This document shows positions 32,195 through 42,460 of a stretch of 42,987 nucleotides of DNA, in pieces. The stretch lies in the NCBI GenBank assembly GCA_029298735.1, contig JANSLP010000278.1, positions 1 through 42,987 of the forward strand, given 5' to 3'. The stretch comes from Ophiostoma sp. CBS 140.51 (Eukaryota; Ascomycota; Sordariomycetes; Ophiostomatales; Ophiostomataceae). Positions within the stretch are counted from its first letter, which is position 1. The number at the start of each line of letters is the position of its first letter. The notes below the pieces were generated by a model that was not told the origin of the DNA, made no database searches, and saw nothing but the letters and a program-made list of their open reading frames with translations. The translations under genes were made by a program, and so were the position numbers.

Positions 32195-32536
32195 ATGCAC
32201 TCGTATGCATGCAATTTTGAGAGAAAGTGTTGACTGTTGATAATACATTATATTTGTAATCTGAAGAACGCCTGCCAGACCCAGAACCCTCTGTACCGTG
32301 TAGTACAGTATTGCTACCTAAAATATCGCCATTTTCGTATCCTTCTCTTTCCGGGTATCAACAACAGTCTCGTCCCGGAGGACATGAGAAGTAACAACCA
32401 AATAATATAAAAATAAACTAGAAACAAATATCGTATCGTCGTGCCACGGTGGTGGTGGTGGTGGAAAAAAGACAGAGATAGAGAGAGAAGAAGGAGAAGA
32501 GAGAGACACAGAGAGAGCTCCGCTTCGCGTCGCCCT
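32195..32536. other. Convergent spacer, no gene
   Basis: Spacer between the S41 and M50 genes. It is AT-rich up to about 32435, then contains a GGT microsatellite (32448-32464) and a GA-rich run just past the M50 stop. Confidence 0.55.
32448..32464. repeat. GGT microsatellite
   Basis: Six consecutive GGT-type units in the convergent spacer, followed by a purine-rich GA run up to about 32518. Confidence 0.8.
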
Positions 32537-33445
32537 CTACAACGTGGGAATGAACTTTTTGGAATCCTCCTCCTGCTCGGCAAACGTCTCGGGGAACGCG
32601 GCAATGCCGGCCAGGATACCGAAGACCATAAAGGCCAGCGACACAATCGACCACAGCACGCCCCAGCACTGCGACGAGCCGCCGTAGCGCTGGGCAAAGA
32701 CGCTGGCGTCGGACTCGTTGACTTTGCGCAAGATCAAGTCGTCGCAAATGTCCCAGACCGAGTACAACGAGGACATGACGCCGATAAACAGCACCAAAAA
32801 GCGCAGGGGTTCGGCGTGCTTGATGAACCAGAAAGCCACGAGGAGGCCGACGGCCAACAAGACGGTGCCAATGGTCAACCAGTCGCGCTTGCCCCACCAG
32901 AGGGTCAACAGAAAACAGGCACCCAAAACAAAGGAAGCCACTTTGGAGGCGACGATATCAAATCCGCAGAAAATGAGCAGAGCCCCGATGAGGGACGACC
33001 CGAGGTAGCCCGCCGGTAAAGTGATGGCGGCTTTGCCGCCCTTCATCTGGGTGACGCCGCCCTCGTGGGGGTCGAGGGTAATCGAGATAACACGGCCACC
33101 CGTGCACACCGCCATAATGGCATGGCCAAACTCGTGGAAGGCGATGACGAGCATCTTGAACGGCCACAGGACATAGCGGACATAGGGAATGTTCCACAGC
33201 AGGGCGATGGCGACGACGTAGGCGGCGATGACGCCGAGCGTAACTTTTTGGGTGTCGTTGACAGTCAGTGCGCGGCTTTCGAGGGAGCGCGTCGAGAACT
33301 GTTGGTCGTGTTTGTTGTCGTCGCGCAGAGCTTGCGCCGCCTTTCTTGCGATGAGGGGCCCGGCGGCGACGACGGCGCTGCGGAGGACGGCGCCAGAATG
33401 GGCAGCGACGGAGCGCAAAGCCGGGGAGACCACGACGGGGGCCAT
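32537..33445 (-). CDS. Peptidase M50B-like integral membrane zinc protein
   Basis: Intronless, 302 residues. The HExxH zinc motif appears as HEFGH (H104, E105, H108) in a membrane-associated stretch (FKMLVIAFHEFGHAIM), typical of M50 site-2-protease-like proteins. A conserved-looking GG-x-PAGYLGS loop lies at about 140-152 and further hydrophobic helices at about 150-170, 170-185, 190-207 and 213-230. The acidic SVWDICDD (229-236) could supply the third zinc ligand, as in the fungal M50B-like family. Members are predicted intramembrane proteases or related non-peptidase membrane proteins; no substrate is known from this sequence. The N-terminus is Ala/Val-rich and has no obvious signal peptide. 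The ATG has a good context (GCCATGGC on the opposite strand) and upstream sequence is pyrimidine-rich on the gene strand. Convergent with the S41 gene. Confidence 0.88.
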   Translation of the reverse strand: MAPVVVSPALRSVAAHSGAVLRSAVVAAGPLIARKAAQALRDDNKHDQQFSTRSLESRALTVNDTQKVTLGVIAAYVVAIALLWNIPYVRYVLWPFKMLVIAFHEFGHAIMAVCTGGRVISITLDPHEGGVTQMKGGKAAITLPAGYLGSSLIGALLIFCGFDIVASKVASFVLGACFLLTLWWGKRDWLTIGTVLLAVGLLVAFWFIKHAEPLRFLVLFIGVMSSLYSVWDICDDLILRKVNESDASVFAQRYGGSSQCWGVLWSIVSLAFMVFGILAGIAAFPETFAEQEEDSKKFIPTL

Positions 33446-34888
33446 GGCGGGTGTGTGTCGGGGATAGTATGTGTCGGGTTATGTGATGTTGTGAGGTGGT
33501 TATCGTCTCGTAGGATCGGATGTCCGGTAGGCAGTCGTAAAAGAAAAAAAAAAAAAGGAGGTGCGTCGAGTATGAAGTGCGGCTGACGGAGGGGAGCGCG
33601 AGTAAGAATGTCGACTGAAGAGTAAACGGCAGGCGCGTGCGCTGTCGATTCAAACGGGAAGGAGCCGGGAACGTCGAAGAGAAAACTATGCGTGTGAAGA
33701 AAAGAAAACTGGGAAGAGTAACATTTAAAATAAGGCAGCAGTTGGATTTGGGGAAGAGGAGAAGGACGAAAAGAACCTCATGCGCATACGCCCAGCCTGC
33801 CCTTTTTCTTCTGCCCAGAAGCCTCGTGTTTCACTCTTCCTTGTCCGTCGGCGAATCGTTTATTCGCTGCAAAATGTAAGAAGGACGATCGGCAGGGCAG
33901 AATAGGAGGGCGCCTGAGGTCGTAGCGGCGGCACTTGCCAGTAAACAGAGGGGACAGCACCCACTAGCACAGTGAAACGGCCCAGATAGGGGCCCATTCG
34001 CACGCTTTCTGCCCTTTCTTCTCCACTGGAATGGAGTTGAAGCTCAACCCCCTCCAGGAACGCGTCAGCCTTCCATCAAAGACTGTCAAAGAGTTTACTG
34101 TCAAAGAGCGTTGTCTTCCCCTGGACTACTGCGCCGGAGCGCTGAACCAAACGTCAAAAGTCCGCCACTGGCGGCAGCTCGAAGCTGGTGTCGATTCTAA
34201 TTTTAGCAGCGAAAGTCCCCTATTTTTTTTGGTCGCCGCTTTGTCGCTCGCTCTCTCCTTTCACTCTTGGCTCGCGTGGCTGTGCACTGCCCAGCGCTGT
34301 GCCTTGTGTGAAAAGAAAGGAAAGAAAAACACGAACAAGGCGAACAAGGCCTACGCAAGCCAATTCGTCCGCAAGTGCTTGGCAAACCCCAGGAGCGAGA
34401 GAAACACAAGCATCGCCGAGGCTTGACCGTCAGTTCTTGTCGCGATTAAATGAAGCCATATTGAAGACATTCGTGGCAGAATAGAAGAACCCAAATCGAT
34501 CACGATGCTTGATTAAATGGATGCAGATTCAAATGTCGACTTTCGACGTAATATCACGTGACCGTCTCTCGTCCAAAGCCATACGGCATACGTCACCAGC
34601 CAACTGTAAATTTTGACCGGCGGCGCTAAAACACTTACACGCGCGGCGACTCCGCCCAGAGAGCAACTCGAATTCAGTGGAGAGATTCTTCACTTCTTCG
34701 TTGACCACAAACAATCCACAATTTTCTCAGTATTGATGATGATTTTTAAATTATTATTTCTTTTTCTTTTTCCCAGATGCAACCGTTCTAAAATACTCTC
34801 AAACACCCTGTGATAAGGTCATGGCGGTTTAGAGCTGCTGCTCCGTAGCAAGTTCACAGCTGCCTTGCTACCACTCGGCGCTGCCCAC
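33446..34888. other. Intergenic region upstream of the M50B-like gene
   Basis: M50 promoter at the left and the 3' flank of the first carbonic anhydrase gene at the right. A 131-codon ATG frame at 34031-34426 (+) is listed separately. The remainder shows no gene. Confidence 0.5.
34031..34426 (+). CDS. Possible hypothetical protein with one membrane segment
   Basis: An ATG frame of 131 codons with a hydrophilic first half, one hydrophobic stretch (LFFLVAALSLALSFHSWLAW) at about 65-85 and a Lys-rich C-terminal half containing KKGKKNTNKANKAYASQ. No domain was recognised. It sits alone between genes of the other strand and has no clear promoter. The composition is plausible for a membrane protein but could arise by chance in intergenic DNA. 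Confidence 0.22.
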   Translation: MELKLNPLQERVSLPSKTVKEFTVKERCLPLDYCAGALNQTSKVRHWRQLEAGVDSNFSSESPLFFLVAALSLALSFHSWLAWLCTAQRCALCEKKGKKNTNKANKAYASQFVRKCLANPRSERNTSIAEA

Positions 34889-35596
34889 TTAGATGGGCGT
34901 CTTCGGCTCGACCTTGGTCACAAGCCCCGTCTTGATGTCAAACACGAAACCCTGAGCGCCCTTTTTGAGGTCGCTGCGGATGAAGGGCGTCTCCCGCACC
35001 CATTCCAGGTCGGCCTTGACACTTTCTTCGATGCTACGGAAGTTAGCGCACATTCATTCTGGAGAGAGCACAAGAAGAACCTACTTCTGAATGGTGTAGA
35101 CCTCCATGTTGTCAATCTCGGCATAGTTGGACTCGTCGGTCCCCTTCCTGATGTGCTCGCGCACCTCCTCATCGGAAATGTGCGTGGTGCCGCAGTCGGT
35201 GTGGTGGATAATGCAGATTTCTTCCAGATTGAACAGGGCATCCAGAGTGGCAATGTCGCGGAGGGCCGTCTTGACGCTGCCGCCGGCGTTACGGTGGACG
35301 AGGACTTCGCCGGCGTGGAGGTCGAAAAACGTCTCCGGCACACAGCGCGGGTCGAGGCAGGTGACTGGCCGTTAGCAACGAATAAACCAAAATGCGCGAG
35401 CGAAGGACTCACTGATAATGGTGCTCGGCCCTTGCGAGCCTTGCTCTCGGAGTTCCTGGAGGAAGGGGAGCGGTTTATGCTGGACAGCCCTATGGACGTT
35501 AGCTCACTTTCTTCAAGGGGGAAGGGAGGAGTGGAGCAATCTTGTCGAGTCATGAACGTACTTGTTTCTCTCGAGGAAGTCTGCGATGCGAGGCAT
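34889..35596 (-). CDS. Beta-carbonic anhydrase, first of a tandem pair (four exons)
   Basis: Exons 35596-35562, 35489-35413, 35364-35085 and 35033-34889 give 178 residues. All three introns (72, 48, 51 nt) have CTAAC branch sites; donors are GTACGT, GTGAGT and GTAGGT. Zinc and active-site residues of beta-carbonic anhydrases are present: C40, D42 and R44 in CLDPR, and H92 and C95 in HHTDC. The protein is short, like the compact Cab-type subclass. The expected role is reversible hydration of CO2 to bicarbonate for carboxylation and pH balance, probably in the cytosol since no targeting peptide is seen. The paralogue 36261-36841 shares the first intron position but lacks introns two and three. 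A TATAAATG box lies about 152-159 bp upstream. Confidence 0.9.
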
Positions 35597-36260
35597 GGTG
35601 AAGGTGGTGGGTTGGAAGCTGGCCTTGGTGGGTGTACGATATAGTGTAAGGGGGGGTTGGAGGTTGGAGCGGTTGTGAGGTAAGAGTTAAATTGTGAGCT
35701 GGTGATTTAGAATTGAACAAACCGACAAGGACTGGAAGAACAAGACACATTTATACAACTCGAGCTTGTCGTGACAACTCGAGAAAGGCATGTCGGGAAA
35801 ACGTTGTCAATCCCTCTTACAAACCTCATTTTCGCATTCGTTTACAATCAACTGATTCTACATCCTTCTTTCAGTCTGTCAGCCTCGGCGATCTCGTACA
35901 GTCGGGCATCTAAACTCAAATTGAGTAGTTCACAACAACTATGCCTACGATACTAAATGCCGGATTACATACAAGGCTACTGCTATCTCAATCGGTATGC
36001 TGATTGATGACAACGAGATGCGGTTCGCGCAAGTCGAAGTGGAGGTGCGGGAAGTCAACCACGCTATCCCCTTTCAAGGCAATGGTACCCCGGACCCGGC
36101 CTTCTCTTTCCCCGACGCCCTCCAGCTCCTTCAAGCTCCCTTCCTTTTGACTAATACACTACAGACGCAGAGGCAGGCTGGCATTCGACAAACAATATTT
36201 GTGTTTAACAACATTCGATTCTCTTCCTCTCAAATGCTTTACAGCTAGAATATCGCCCGT
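35597..36260. other. Spacer between tandem carbonic anhydrases, part of the duplicated unit
   Basis: Upstream region of the first carbonic anhydrase gene and 3' flank of the second. Short blocks here recur upstream of the second gene: CATTTATA, GATTC...TTTCAG, GGCAATGGTACCC and TTGACTAATACA. No coding signal was supported. Confidence 0.55.
35748..35755 (-). promoter_or_regulatory. TATA box candidate of the first carbonic anhydrase gene
   Basis: TATAAATG on the minus strand, within a longer block (GACACATTTATA on the top strand) that is repeated upstream of the second carbonic anhydrase gene. It lies 152-159 bp before the ATG. Confidence 0.55.
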
Positions 36261-36841
36261 TTACAAGGGGATCTTCGGTTCAACCTTCGTCACCAGCCCC
36301 GTCTTGATATCGTAGACAAAACCCTGCGCATTCTTCTTCAGTTCCTCCCGCAAGTACGGGCTGTTGCGCATCCACTCCAAGTCAGCCTGGATGCTCTCCT
36401 CAATGCTGCCTGTAATAGTGTAAATGTCAATGTCGGCGTCCTCCTTCGTGGTGTTTTTAATATGCTGCTTAACAGCGGCCTCCTTGACGTGTGTCGTCCC
36501 GCAGTCCGTGTGGTGTATGATGCAAATCTCCTTGAGGGTCGGAAATAGCGTGTCCGCCGTCACGATGTCACGCAACGCCGTCTTGACGCTACCGCCCATG
36601 TTGCGGTGCACAAAGACCTCGCCGACTTGAAGGCCAAAGAAAGTTTCCGGGGTGCAGCGGGGATCCAGACAGGTCACAATGAGCGTGCTGATGCCCTCCC
36701 AGTTGGCGGCCTGGAGCTCGCTGACGTAAAAGGCCGGGGAGTGCTCGATGGTCCTGGCTGCTGTTAGTAATAGTCATCGACAATGTATACGTGGGCAACA
36801 GACTTGTTCCTCTCGAGGAGGTCGACGACGGAGACAGCCAT
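36261..36841 (-). CDS. Beta-carbonic anhydrase, second of a tandem pair (two exons)
   Basis: Exons 36841-36804 and 36753-36261 around a 50-nt intron (GTCTGT donor, ACTAAC branch site, CAG acceptor) give 176 residues. Active-site residues are conserved: C41, D43 and R45 in CLDPR, H94 and C97 in HHTDC, plus the GEVFVHRNMGGSVKTALRD segment. Its product closely resembles that of the neighbour at 34889-35596 over the whole length (for example the ends QGFVYDIKTGLVTKVEPK and QGFVFDIKTGLVTKVEPK), so the two are tandem duplicates. The first intron sits at the same place and phase (after LLERN-K). The same CO2/bicarbonate role is expected; divergence in length and intron content suggests an old duplication. 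The TATA-like block is 142-149 bp upstream. Confidence 0.9.
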
Positions 36842-38027
36842 TTTGGCAAGAGTGGGGGCTGTTTAGAACAGAGGAGTGTATTTGCAAGTCGGGCTCAAGA
36901 GTCGAGGACTGAGTTTGAAGATGCTCTCAAGATTGAGACACGAACACAAACAAATAGAAAGAAAAGGCACTGCCAGGAGACACATTTATATCATCTACAT
37001 CCTCGCTTCTCTTGACGGTGAGTATTGGAGATAATCAGGGGAGTCATGTCGATGAAGAGTAAACATTGTGTGTTATTCTAATCGATGTCGTTGTGTCGTC
37101 CCATCAATTGATTCACACTCCATCTTTCAGACCATTTTTGCCCTTCTGAACCTATCAAGCCCCGCCGACCTCTGCCACTTTGATTTCTGATTACTGTGCT
37201 CACGATATCTTCTGCTCAGAACAAGAGCTGTCAGACTGTGGGATTAGTATTCAACATCTCTGTCCAGTTGGGCGGGTACACACTTCCACTAGAAGCTCTG
37301 GTGAGCCAGATCAGATATTTTATAAATCCTGCTCTCTCTATTTATTTGCTTGTAAAAGTTACAAAGAATAATTTTATGCTATCAGCGAGTATTTTCTCGA
37401 GTTTGGTTGATGAAAAGGAATCATCGTGCCCCTTCTCCAGCGAAAAGTAATCGAGGACACTAACATAGCATGAAAGACGAAGGATGGCGCTATTCCCAAT
37501 TCAGGCAATGGTACCCTGGTCGTTAAGGCTGGCCCGGCGTTGTCTTCCCCCGATCGCCATTCTTTCCTTTCTTTTCCCTTTGACTAATACAGCTGCATCA
37601 ACCCTCAATGCAACAGACGCATCCAGACCGTCTGTCGCTCTCTCAGATCCCAGGCCTGTGCATGACGTCTGCAGTCTAGTCAACACGATGCTGACAGACA
37701 GAAATGCGACCCTGAAAACGCCACGCGAGAACGGCCCTCCACAACCGTGAGACGACGTCAACGTCAGAAGCAAACCACGAGGCAATTGCCCCACTCTGCC
37801 GTGTATGACTCGCGATATCCCGAATCCCCGACGTGCAAGTGTTCAGCCTTGTATATATCGGGCATTCCTTCCAACTGCCAAAAGAGGGTGCTGGTGAAGA
37901 TCATTTTTGGCCAATTCGAAAAGAGTTGCTGGTAATCCGGTCCGTTTTGTTTCCTCGCTCGCTCCGCTCGCTTCTACTACAGGCGATTGTCCTCGCTCAG
38001 CGCGCTCCGCGCTCCGCTTGCGCCACA
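36842..38027. other. Upstream region of the second carbonic anhydrase and of the regulator gene
   Basis: The first 780 bp hold the duplicated upstream blocks (see findings), with a longer spacing than in the first copy. An 88-codon ATG frame at 37484-37750 begins with a hydrophobic segment and has two NAT sequons, but the matching position in the other copy is not an equivalent ORF, so it was not called. Around 37960-38020 there is a short GC-rich repeat of CGCTC/GCTCCG units in the leader of the regulator gene. Confidence 0.5.
36983..36990 (-). promoter_or_regulatory. TATA box candidate of the second carbonic anhydrase gene
   Basis: TATAAATG on the minus strand (CATTTATA on top), within the same GACACATTTATA block as in the first carbonic anhydrase promoter. 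It lies 142-149 bp upstream of the ATG. Confidence 0.55.
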
Positions 38028-39683
38028 ATGGCCTTTCACTTTGTCAACTACGAGGGCCCCTCCCTCCCCGTGGACCCCACTGTCCGCACTTTGATCCGCC
38101 GCCAAGCAATGCACGACGTCGCCGTCGACCGTCGAGCACGCGGCAACTACGGACAAACCAATTTGAGGCAAGTGCCCATCTTTGTCGATGGGTGGGAAGC
38201 GTCCGCGCCAGCGGACGACAGCACGCAATCAAAGGGCAAGAAAAAGAACAAGGCAAATGCAAAAGCCAAGAGGGCACCGCGGCCGCCACAACCCGGAGAC
38301 TTAACACTGGCACTACCCACTTCCTTCTACACTTCCTCCTCCTCCTCCTCACTCCCTACATCTATCAATTTCCCCGACGGCGCTACGACCGAAAAGTTTA
38401 CCCTTCTCTTAAACTTGGTGCCACTCACTGGTCTAAGGCTGGGCATCGGAAAGTTGTCGTCGTTCCAGCTCGACCTGGCCCGAAATCGCACATCGCGACG
38501 ACACTCTCCCTCCACATTCACCCCGCTTGACCTCGGCAACCCAAAGTTGGCACACTACATTACGTCACATTATGGCGATGACAAGGCCCCCGCGCTGCGG
38601 TACGCCACCGATGCCGTGATTGCCCAGCTCCGGCAGGTCGCCCTCCGCGCCAAGGGCACACCGGCGTCGCCGTTTAGTCGGGACGCCACTCTTCTGCTGT
38701 ACAATAAAGCACTGCGCGCTGTGCAGGCGGCCCTTGAAGACGAGAAGCAGCGGCTGACGGAAGAGACGTTGTGCGCCACCGAGCTGCTGGCCGTGTTCGA
38801 GCTGTTGTCCGAGAACGTTGCGTCGTGGAAGCACCATGCAAGCGGCGCCGCCCAACTGATCCATTTGCGCGGTGCGCAACGCTTCCGTTCGTCGGAATCG
38901 GGCACGGCACTCTTCATGGCGCACATTGGCACCACCGTGATGGACGCCTTTTTAGGGAACAAGGCGTGTTTTCTGGCCGAAGACGGTTGGACCAGTCTGA
39001 TGCAGTCGGTCATTCAGGATGATCCCACCTTGACGCATCTGCAAGATTTGTCGCTGGCCATCTGGAGCCACATCGTGACCGGGCCGGGGAAGTTCAAAGC
39101 CGTCACAGACACGGTGATGGCGGACATCCCTCCGAATCCTTCTGTTCGAGAGGCCATTATTGGCTACCTCCAGCAGGACCGCGCCAGCCTCGTCGGCTGG
39201 ATGGAGCGCGCCAAGAACCGGCCCGGCATGCGCGACGACGATTTCGAGATTGACGATGTGTACGGCATCATGTTCCCACGGCTAGCCTTTGAACAGCGCG
39301 ACGCCAGTGTCGACCGCGTGACACGACTGTCGCTCTGGGGAACCAACATTATGTGCCGGATCCTCAAGACGAGACTGCTGGTGGCCATGGCTCCATCGCG
39401 ATTTCGAGAGTTGGAAGAAGAGTGCCAGTACTTGGCGGCCAAGGTCGTGAGTCTGGACGCCGTGGCAGCCGATGGTATGAGCACCGGTATCGGGGGTGTG
39501 TTGAAGACATCCTTCATCTCACAAAGCACATGGATTGTGCCCGGTGTGATTGAGACCAAGGAGATTTGGGCAGACGAGAGTGACGACGGTGAAGACAAGA
39601 TGATTGACAAGTGGAAGTTTGAGGCATGGTGCAGGGCCATTGGACGCAAGATTCCTCGTACACCGCCACGTAGCCCAAAATGA
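38028..39683 (+). CDS. Fungal transcription-factor-like protein without zinc cluster
   Basis: Intronless, 551 residues from the ATG at 38028, whose context CCACAATGGC is better than the earlier in-frame options. The start MAFHFVNYEGP, an RRQAMHDVAVDRR segment and a basic region (SKGKKKNKANAKAKR at about 65-80) resemble the N-terminal part of proteins that carry only the fungal-specific transcription factor domain 2 (DUF3468). The rest is helical, with a LLAVFELLSENVASWKHH segment and ASGAAQLIHLRGAQRF that matches the conserved GA-x-x-L-I-x-x-RG element of that domain. No Zn2Cys6 motif (CxxCxxxxxxC) is present, so DNA binding may be lost or supplied by a partner. A nuclear regulator is the likely role, target unknown. 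The C-terminus is acidic then basic. Confidence 0.72.
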   Translation: MAFHFVNYEGPSLPVDPTVRTLIRRQAMHDVAVDRRARGNYGQTNLRQVPIFVDGWEASAPADDSTQSKGKKKNKANAKAKRAPRPPQPGDLTLALPTSFYTSSSSSSLPTSINFPDGATTEKFTLLLNLVPLTGLRLGIGKLSSFQLDLARNRTSRRHSPSTFTPLDLGNPKLAHYITSHYGDDKAPALRYATDAVIAQLRQVALRAKGTPASPFSRDATLLLYNKALRAVQAALEDEKQRLTEETLCATELLAVFELLSENVASWKHHASGAAQLIHLRGAQRFRSSESGTALFMAHIGTTVMDAFLGNKACFLAEDGWTSLMQSVIQDDPTLTHLQDLSLAIWSHIVTGPGKFKAVTDTVMADIPPNPSVREAIIGYLQQDRASLVGWMERAKNRPGMRDDDFEIDDVYGIMFPRLAFEQRDASVDRVTRLSLWGTNIMCRILKTRLLVAMAPSRFRELEEECQYLAAKVVSLDAVAADGMSTGIGGVLKTSFISQSTWIVPGVIETKEIWADESDDGEDKMIDKWKFEAWCRAIGRKIPRTPPRSPK

Positions 39684-41303
39684 AGACGTCTTTCTGATCA
39701 AGATATTGTAATCAACATGAAAGTGACAACTGCTGCATCATGAGTCTTATCTTGCTAAGCAACTTGCCAATGCGGCATTTAGACTGAAGCGTAGCAAGGC
39801 AGTATCGTATCAGAACGGCCACTCAGATTGTCGGCACCCTATTCAGCCATGTCGGAGTTGCTTATGTATGCTCAACAACAAACCGCGGCATCGTGACGAG
39901 GGCACGAGGGTACGGTATACCGCTCAAGCAGTCTTTCGTCGGAGCGGAGTCTGGGCTGCATCAATAACGGCCATCGTTATCGGCGATGGCGACGGAGTTG
40001 AGTCCGGCAAGTGGAGATGTCCAGACCATTGGGTCTTTTCTTGTCTGACACAGACCAAAAGCTTAACACCGTTAAGTGCGCCTGGGCAAAGGCAGCGGCG
40101 ATTGTGTCAAAGTGGAGACAAAACGGCCGACAGAGACTGATAAAAGGCACGAGGCACGACGAAAAACTACGAGAGTTACAACGACCGTAAAAAGATGGAG
40201 AAGAAAGCGTAAAAAATGGGGACTTTTTACCATCTCCAAAAAGAAAATGCACTCCGCAATGGCAACGTGTTTCTTTTCTTTCTTTAGATACTTTAGATAT
40301 CCTTAGGCTTCCCTTGAGTCACTGCCGGGCCCAGATGCAACTCTAGTTTGACGACACTGCCTTGAAGATGGTTTGTCATTCTGTACCTGTTGTCCTGTGT
40401 CGAACAAGACGAGGCGAAAAGACAATCTTCTTTGGCCCACCTCACAGGTTTTACCGCGGCTTGCTCTTGCTGTATCGGGCCGACCATTCAAAGTCGAGGT
40501 CGTGAAAGAAGAAACGACCAAAGCAGAGGGACAGAATGCGCAACAGACAGCCAGTTCGGCAGTCGTCAAGATACAAACAAAAACTGCTGCTCCGTGGGAA
40601 AAATCGTCTTGGATGTACATGAACTGTTCTGCGGAGTAATAACAGGGCAATTAGATGATATCGTGCATGCCCATACATACTCTGTACATACGGTGATTAT
40701 TTTCATTGTTCGGCCAGGTCGAAAGCGGTAATTCCGCCTGAAAAGCTAAACGTTTACCCCCATGCAACAGCACTGTTAGCGCTATCTCTCCTCACAGACA
40801 CACATCCCACGTCATCGTCATCGTGAGGGGTGACTGGGTGACGTCGGGGTAAAGTAGACACAATGAGGGAAAGGATTGATGACAAAAGCATCAATCGTCG
40901 TGAAGACACTCCTGTCTCGGACTAACACATCAAGAGTCTCCTCATCTGGTAAAGTTCTTGCTGTTGTCGTCGCCGCCATCTCTCGCTAAAACTCTTGGGC
41001 AGCGCTCGCTAGGGTTGTCTTAGCTTTGTCGAGAAAACAGGAGCTTGTACGGAGTACATAGCTTCCGCTGTCCGCTGTCCCCACCTCTTTCCTCTTTCGA
41101 GCTGCACCTTCTCAGCTTCCTCGAGGAATGTATAAGTGCAGCCTCCCCCCTCATCGACTTCATTGAGATCAGAAGAAAGGCCCCAACAACATCCTCGACA
41201 TCTATCCTTCCTTTCTACGTTTACGATTACAGCCTCGACCTCGACTTCCTCTCTCAATTGACTCCAACACACCTCCCACACACCCACCACTACGACCACC
41301 ACC
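39684..41303. other. Intergenic region upstream of the oxidoreductase gene
   Basis: No supported gene. An open frame at 40373-40639 reads like protein (for example LPRLALAVSGRPFKVEVVK) but has no ATG at its start. The last 200 bp are the oxidoreductase promoter with a TATA-like TATAAG at 41131 and a C/T-rich leader. TACGGAGTA occurs at 41048. Confidence 0.5.
41131..41136 (+). promoter_or_regulatory. TATA box candidate of the oxidoreductase gene
   Basis: TATAAG, 173 bp upstream of the ATG at 41304, followed by a pyrimidine-rich leader ending in CACCACCATG. Confidence 0.45.
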
Positions 41304-42460
41304 ATGTCCATCGGCATCGCCCTCCTCGGCGCCGGCATCTTTGCCCAGTCGCGTGAGTACACCAGCTTCCCCAACACTGATTACTGTCCGCTAACAGTTT
41401 AGAACACCTCCCTGCCATCAAGGCCTCCGACCTCTTGTCTCTCAAGGCCGTCTACTCGCGCTCCCAGTCGTCTGCCGAAGCGTTTGCCAGCAAGGCCGAC
41501 GTCCCCGGTCTCGACGTCTACTGGGACGAGCCGGCAGTCGAGGGGCGGGGTCTGTCCGATCTGCTGTCCCGCAGCGACATCGCCGCTGTCTCGGTCTGTA
41601 TGCCCATCAACCTGCAGCCCGTGGCCATCCGGGCTGCTCTCAAGGCGGGCAAGCACGTCATCAGCGAGAAGCCGGTGGCGGACACAGTCGCCAATGCGAA
41701 GGCGCTCGTCGACGAGTATAACGGGCTTCCCTCCGGGAAGCCTATTTGGGGCGTCGCGGAAAACTACCGCTACATGCAGTCCCTCCACCTCGCCGAGTCC
41801 AAACTGCGCGAAATCGGCGGCGACCTCGTCTCCTTTAGTCTGATTTCCAACAAGTTTGTCCGCCCCGACGGCAACTACTTCAACACCTCGTGGCGCAAGA
41901 ACCCGACACACCCGGGCGGTTTCCTGCTGGACGGCGGTATTCACTACATTGCCGCACTGCGGTCGCTGTTGGCTGCGACCAAGGGCGGCGCCGAAAAGAC
42001 CAAGATTACCAAAGTGACCGGCACCATGACTCAACTGCTCGAGATCCTTCCCCCCGCCGACACCATCCGCAATGTCGCCTTTACGGAGAGTGGCGTTTCG
42101 GGTATCGTCACCATGTCCTTTGGCACCGAGTTTGGGCCGCCTCTGGACATTGCTGTGACCACCACCGAGGGCATGGTCACCTGGCGCATGAAGAGCGTGA
42201 CCGTCGCCACGCGCAACACCGAGAATTTGTTCCAGCCACACACCGAGACGCTCGACTGCAGCGAGGCCAACCCTGCATTCCCGGCCGACGAGCACACGGG
42301 CGTCAAGGCCGAGTTTGCGGCGTTTGCTAAAAGCATTGCGGCCGGCACAAACACCGTCGACCCGCGGCAGTCGCCGACGGAAGCGCTGGCCGACCTGGTG
42401 TTGTTGGAGGCGATGTTCGAGACGGGAGCCGCGGGTGGGGAGCCGAAGACCATTGCATAG
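41304..42460 (+). CDS. Gfo/Idh/MocA-family NAD(P)-dependent oxidoreductase
   Basis: Two exons, 41304-41352 and 41403-42460, with a 50-nt intron (GTGAGT donor, GCTAAC branch site, TTTAG acceptor) giving 368 residues. Using the closer AG (41397) would create an immediate stop. The Rossmann nucleotide-binding loop is LGAGIFA (8-14). SEKPVAD (104-110) contains the family's conserved EKP lysine, and GVAENYRY (133-140) and GGFLLDGGIHYI (188-199, D193 and H197) are standard for the catalytic C-terminal domain. Members oxidise or reduce sugars, inositols or related polyols with NAD(P); the substrate here is unknown. No signal peptide is present, so it is probably cytosolic. The family size of 340-390 residues fits. 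Confidence 0.92.

Noticed and set aside
30842..32248. 468-codon open frame antisense to the S41 peptidase gene
   Set aside because: Same cause as above; composition is Arg/Val/Leu-rich without motifs.
37484..37750. 88-codon ORF with a hydrophobic start and two NAT sequons
   Set aside because: It lies within the duplicated upstream segment, and the corresponding place in the other copy is not a matching ORF, so conservation argues against coding.
40373..40639. Protein-like 88-codon open frame
   Set aside because: It begins at TTG with no upstream ATG, and no splice partner was found.
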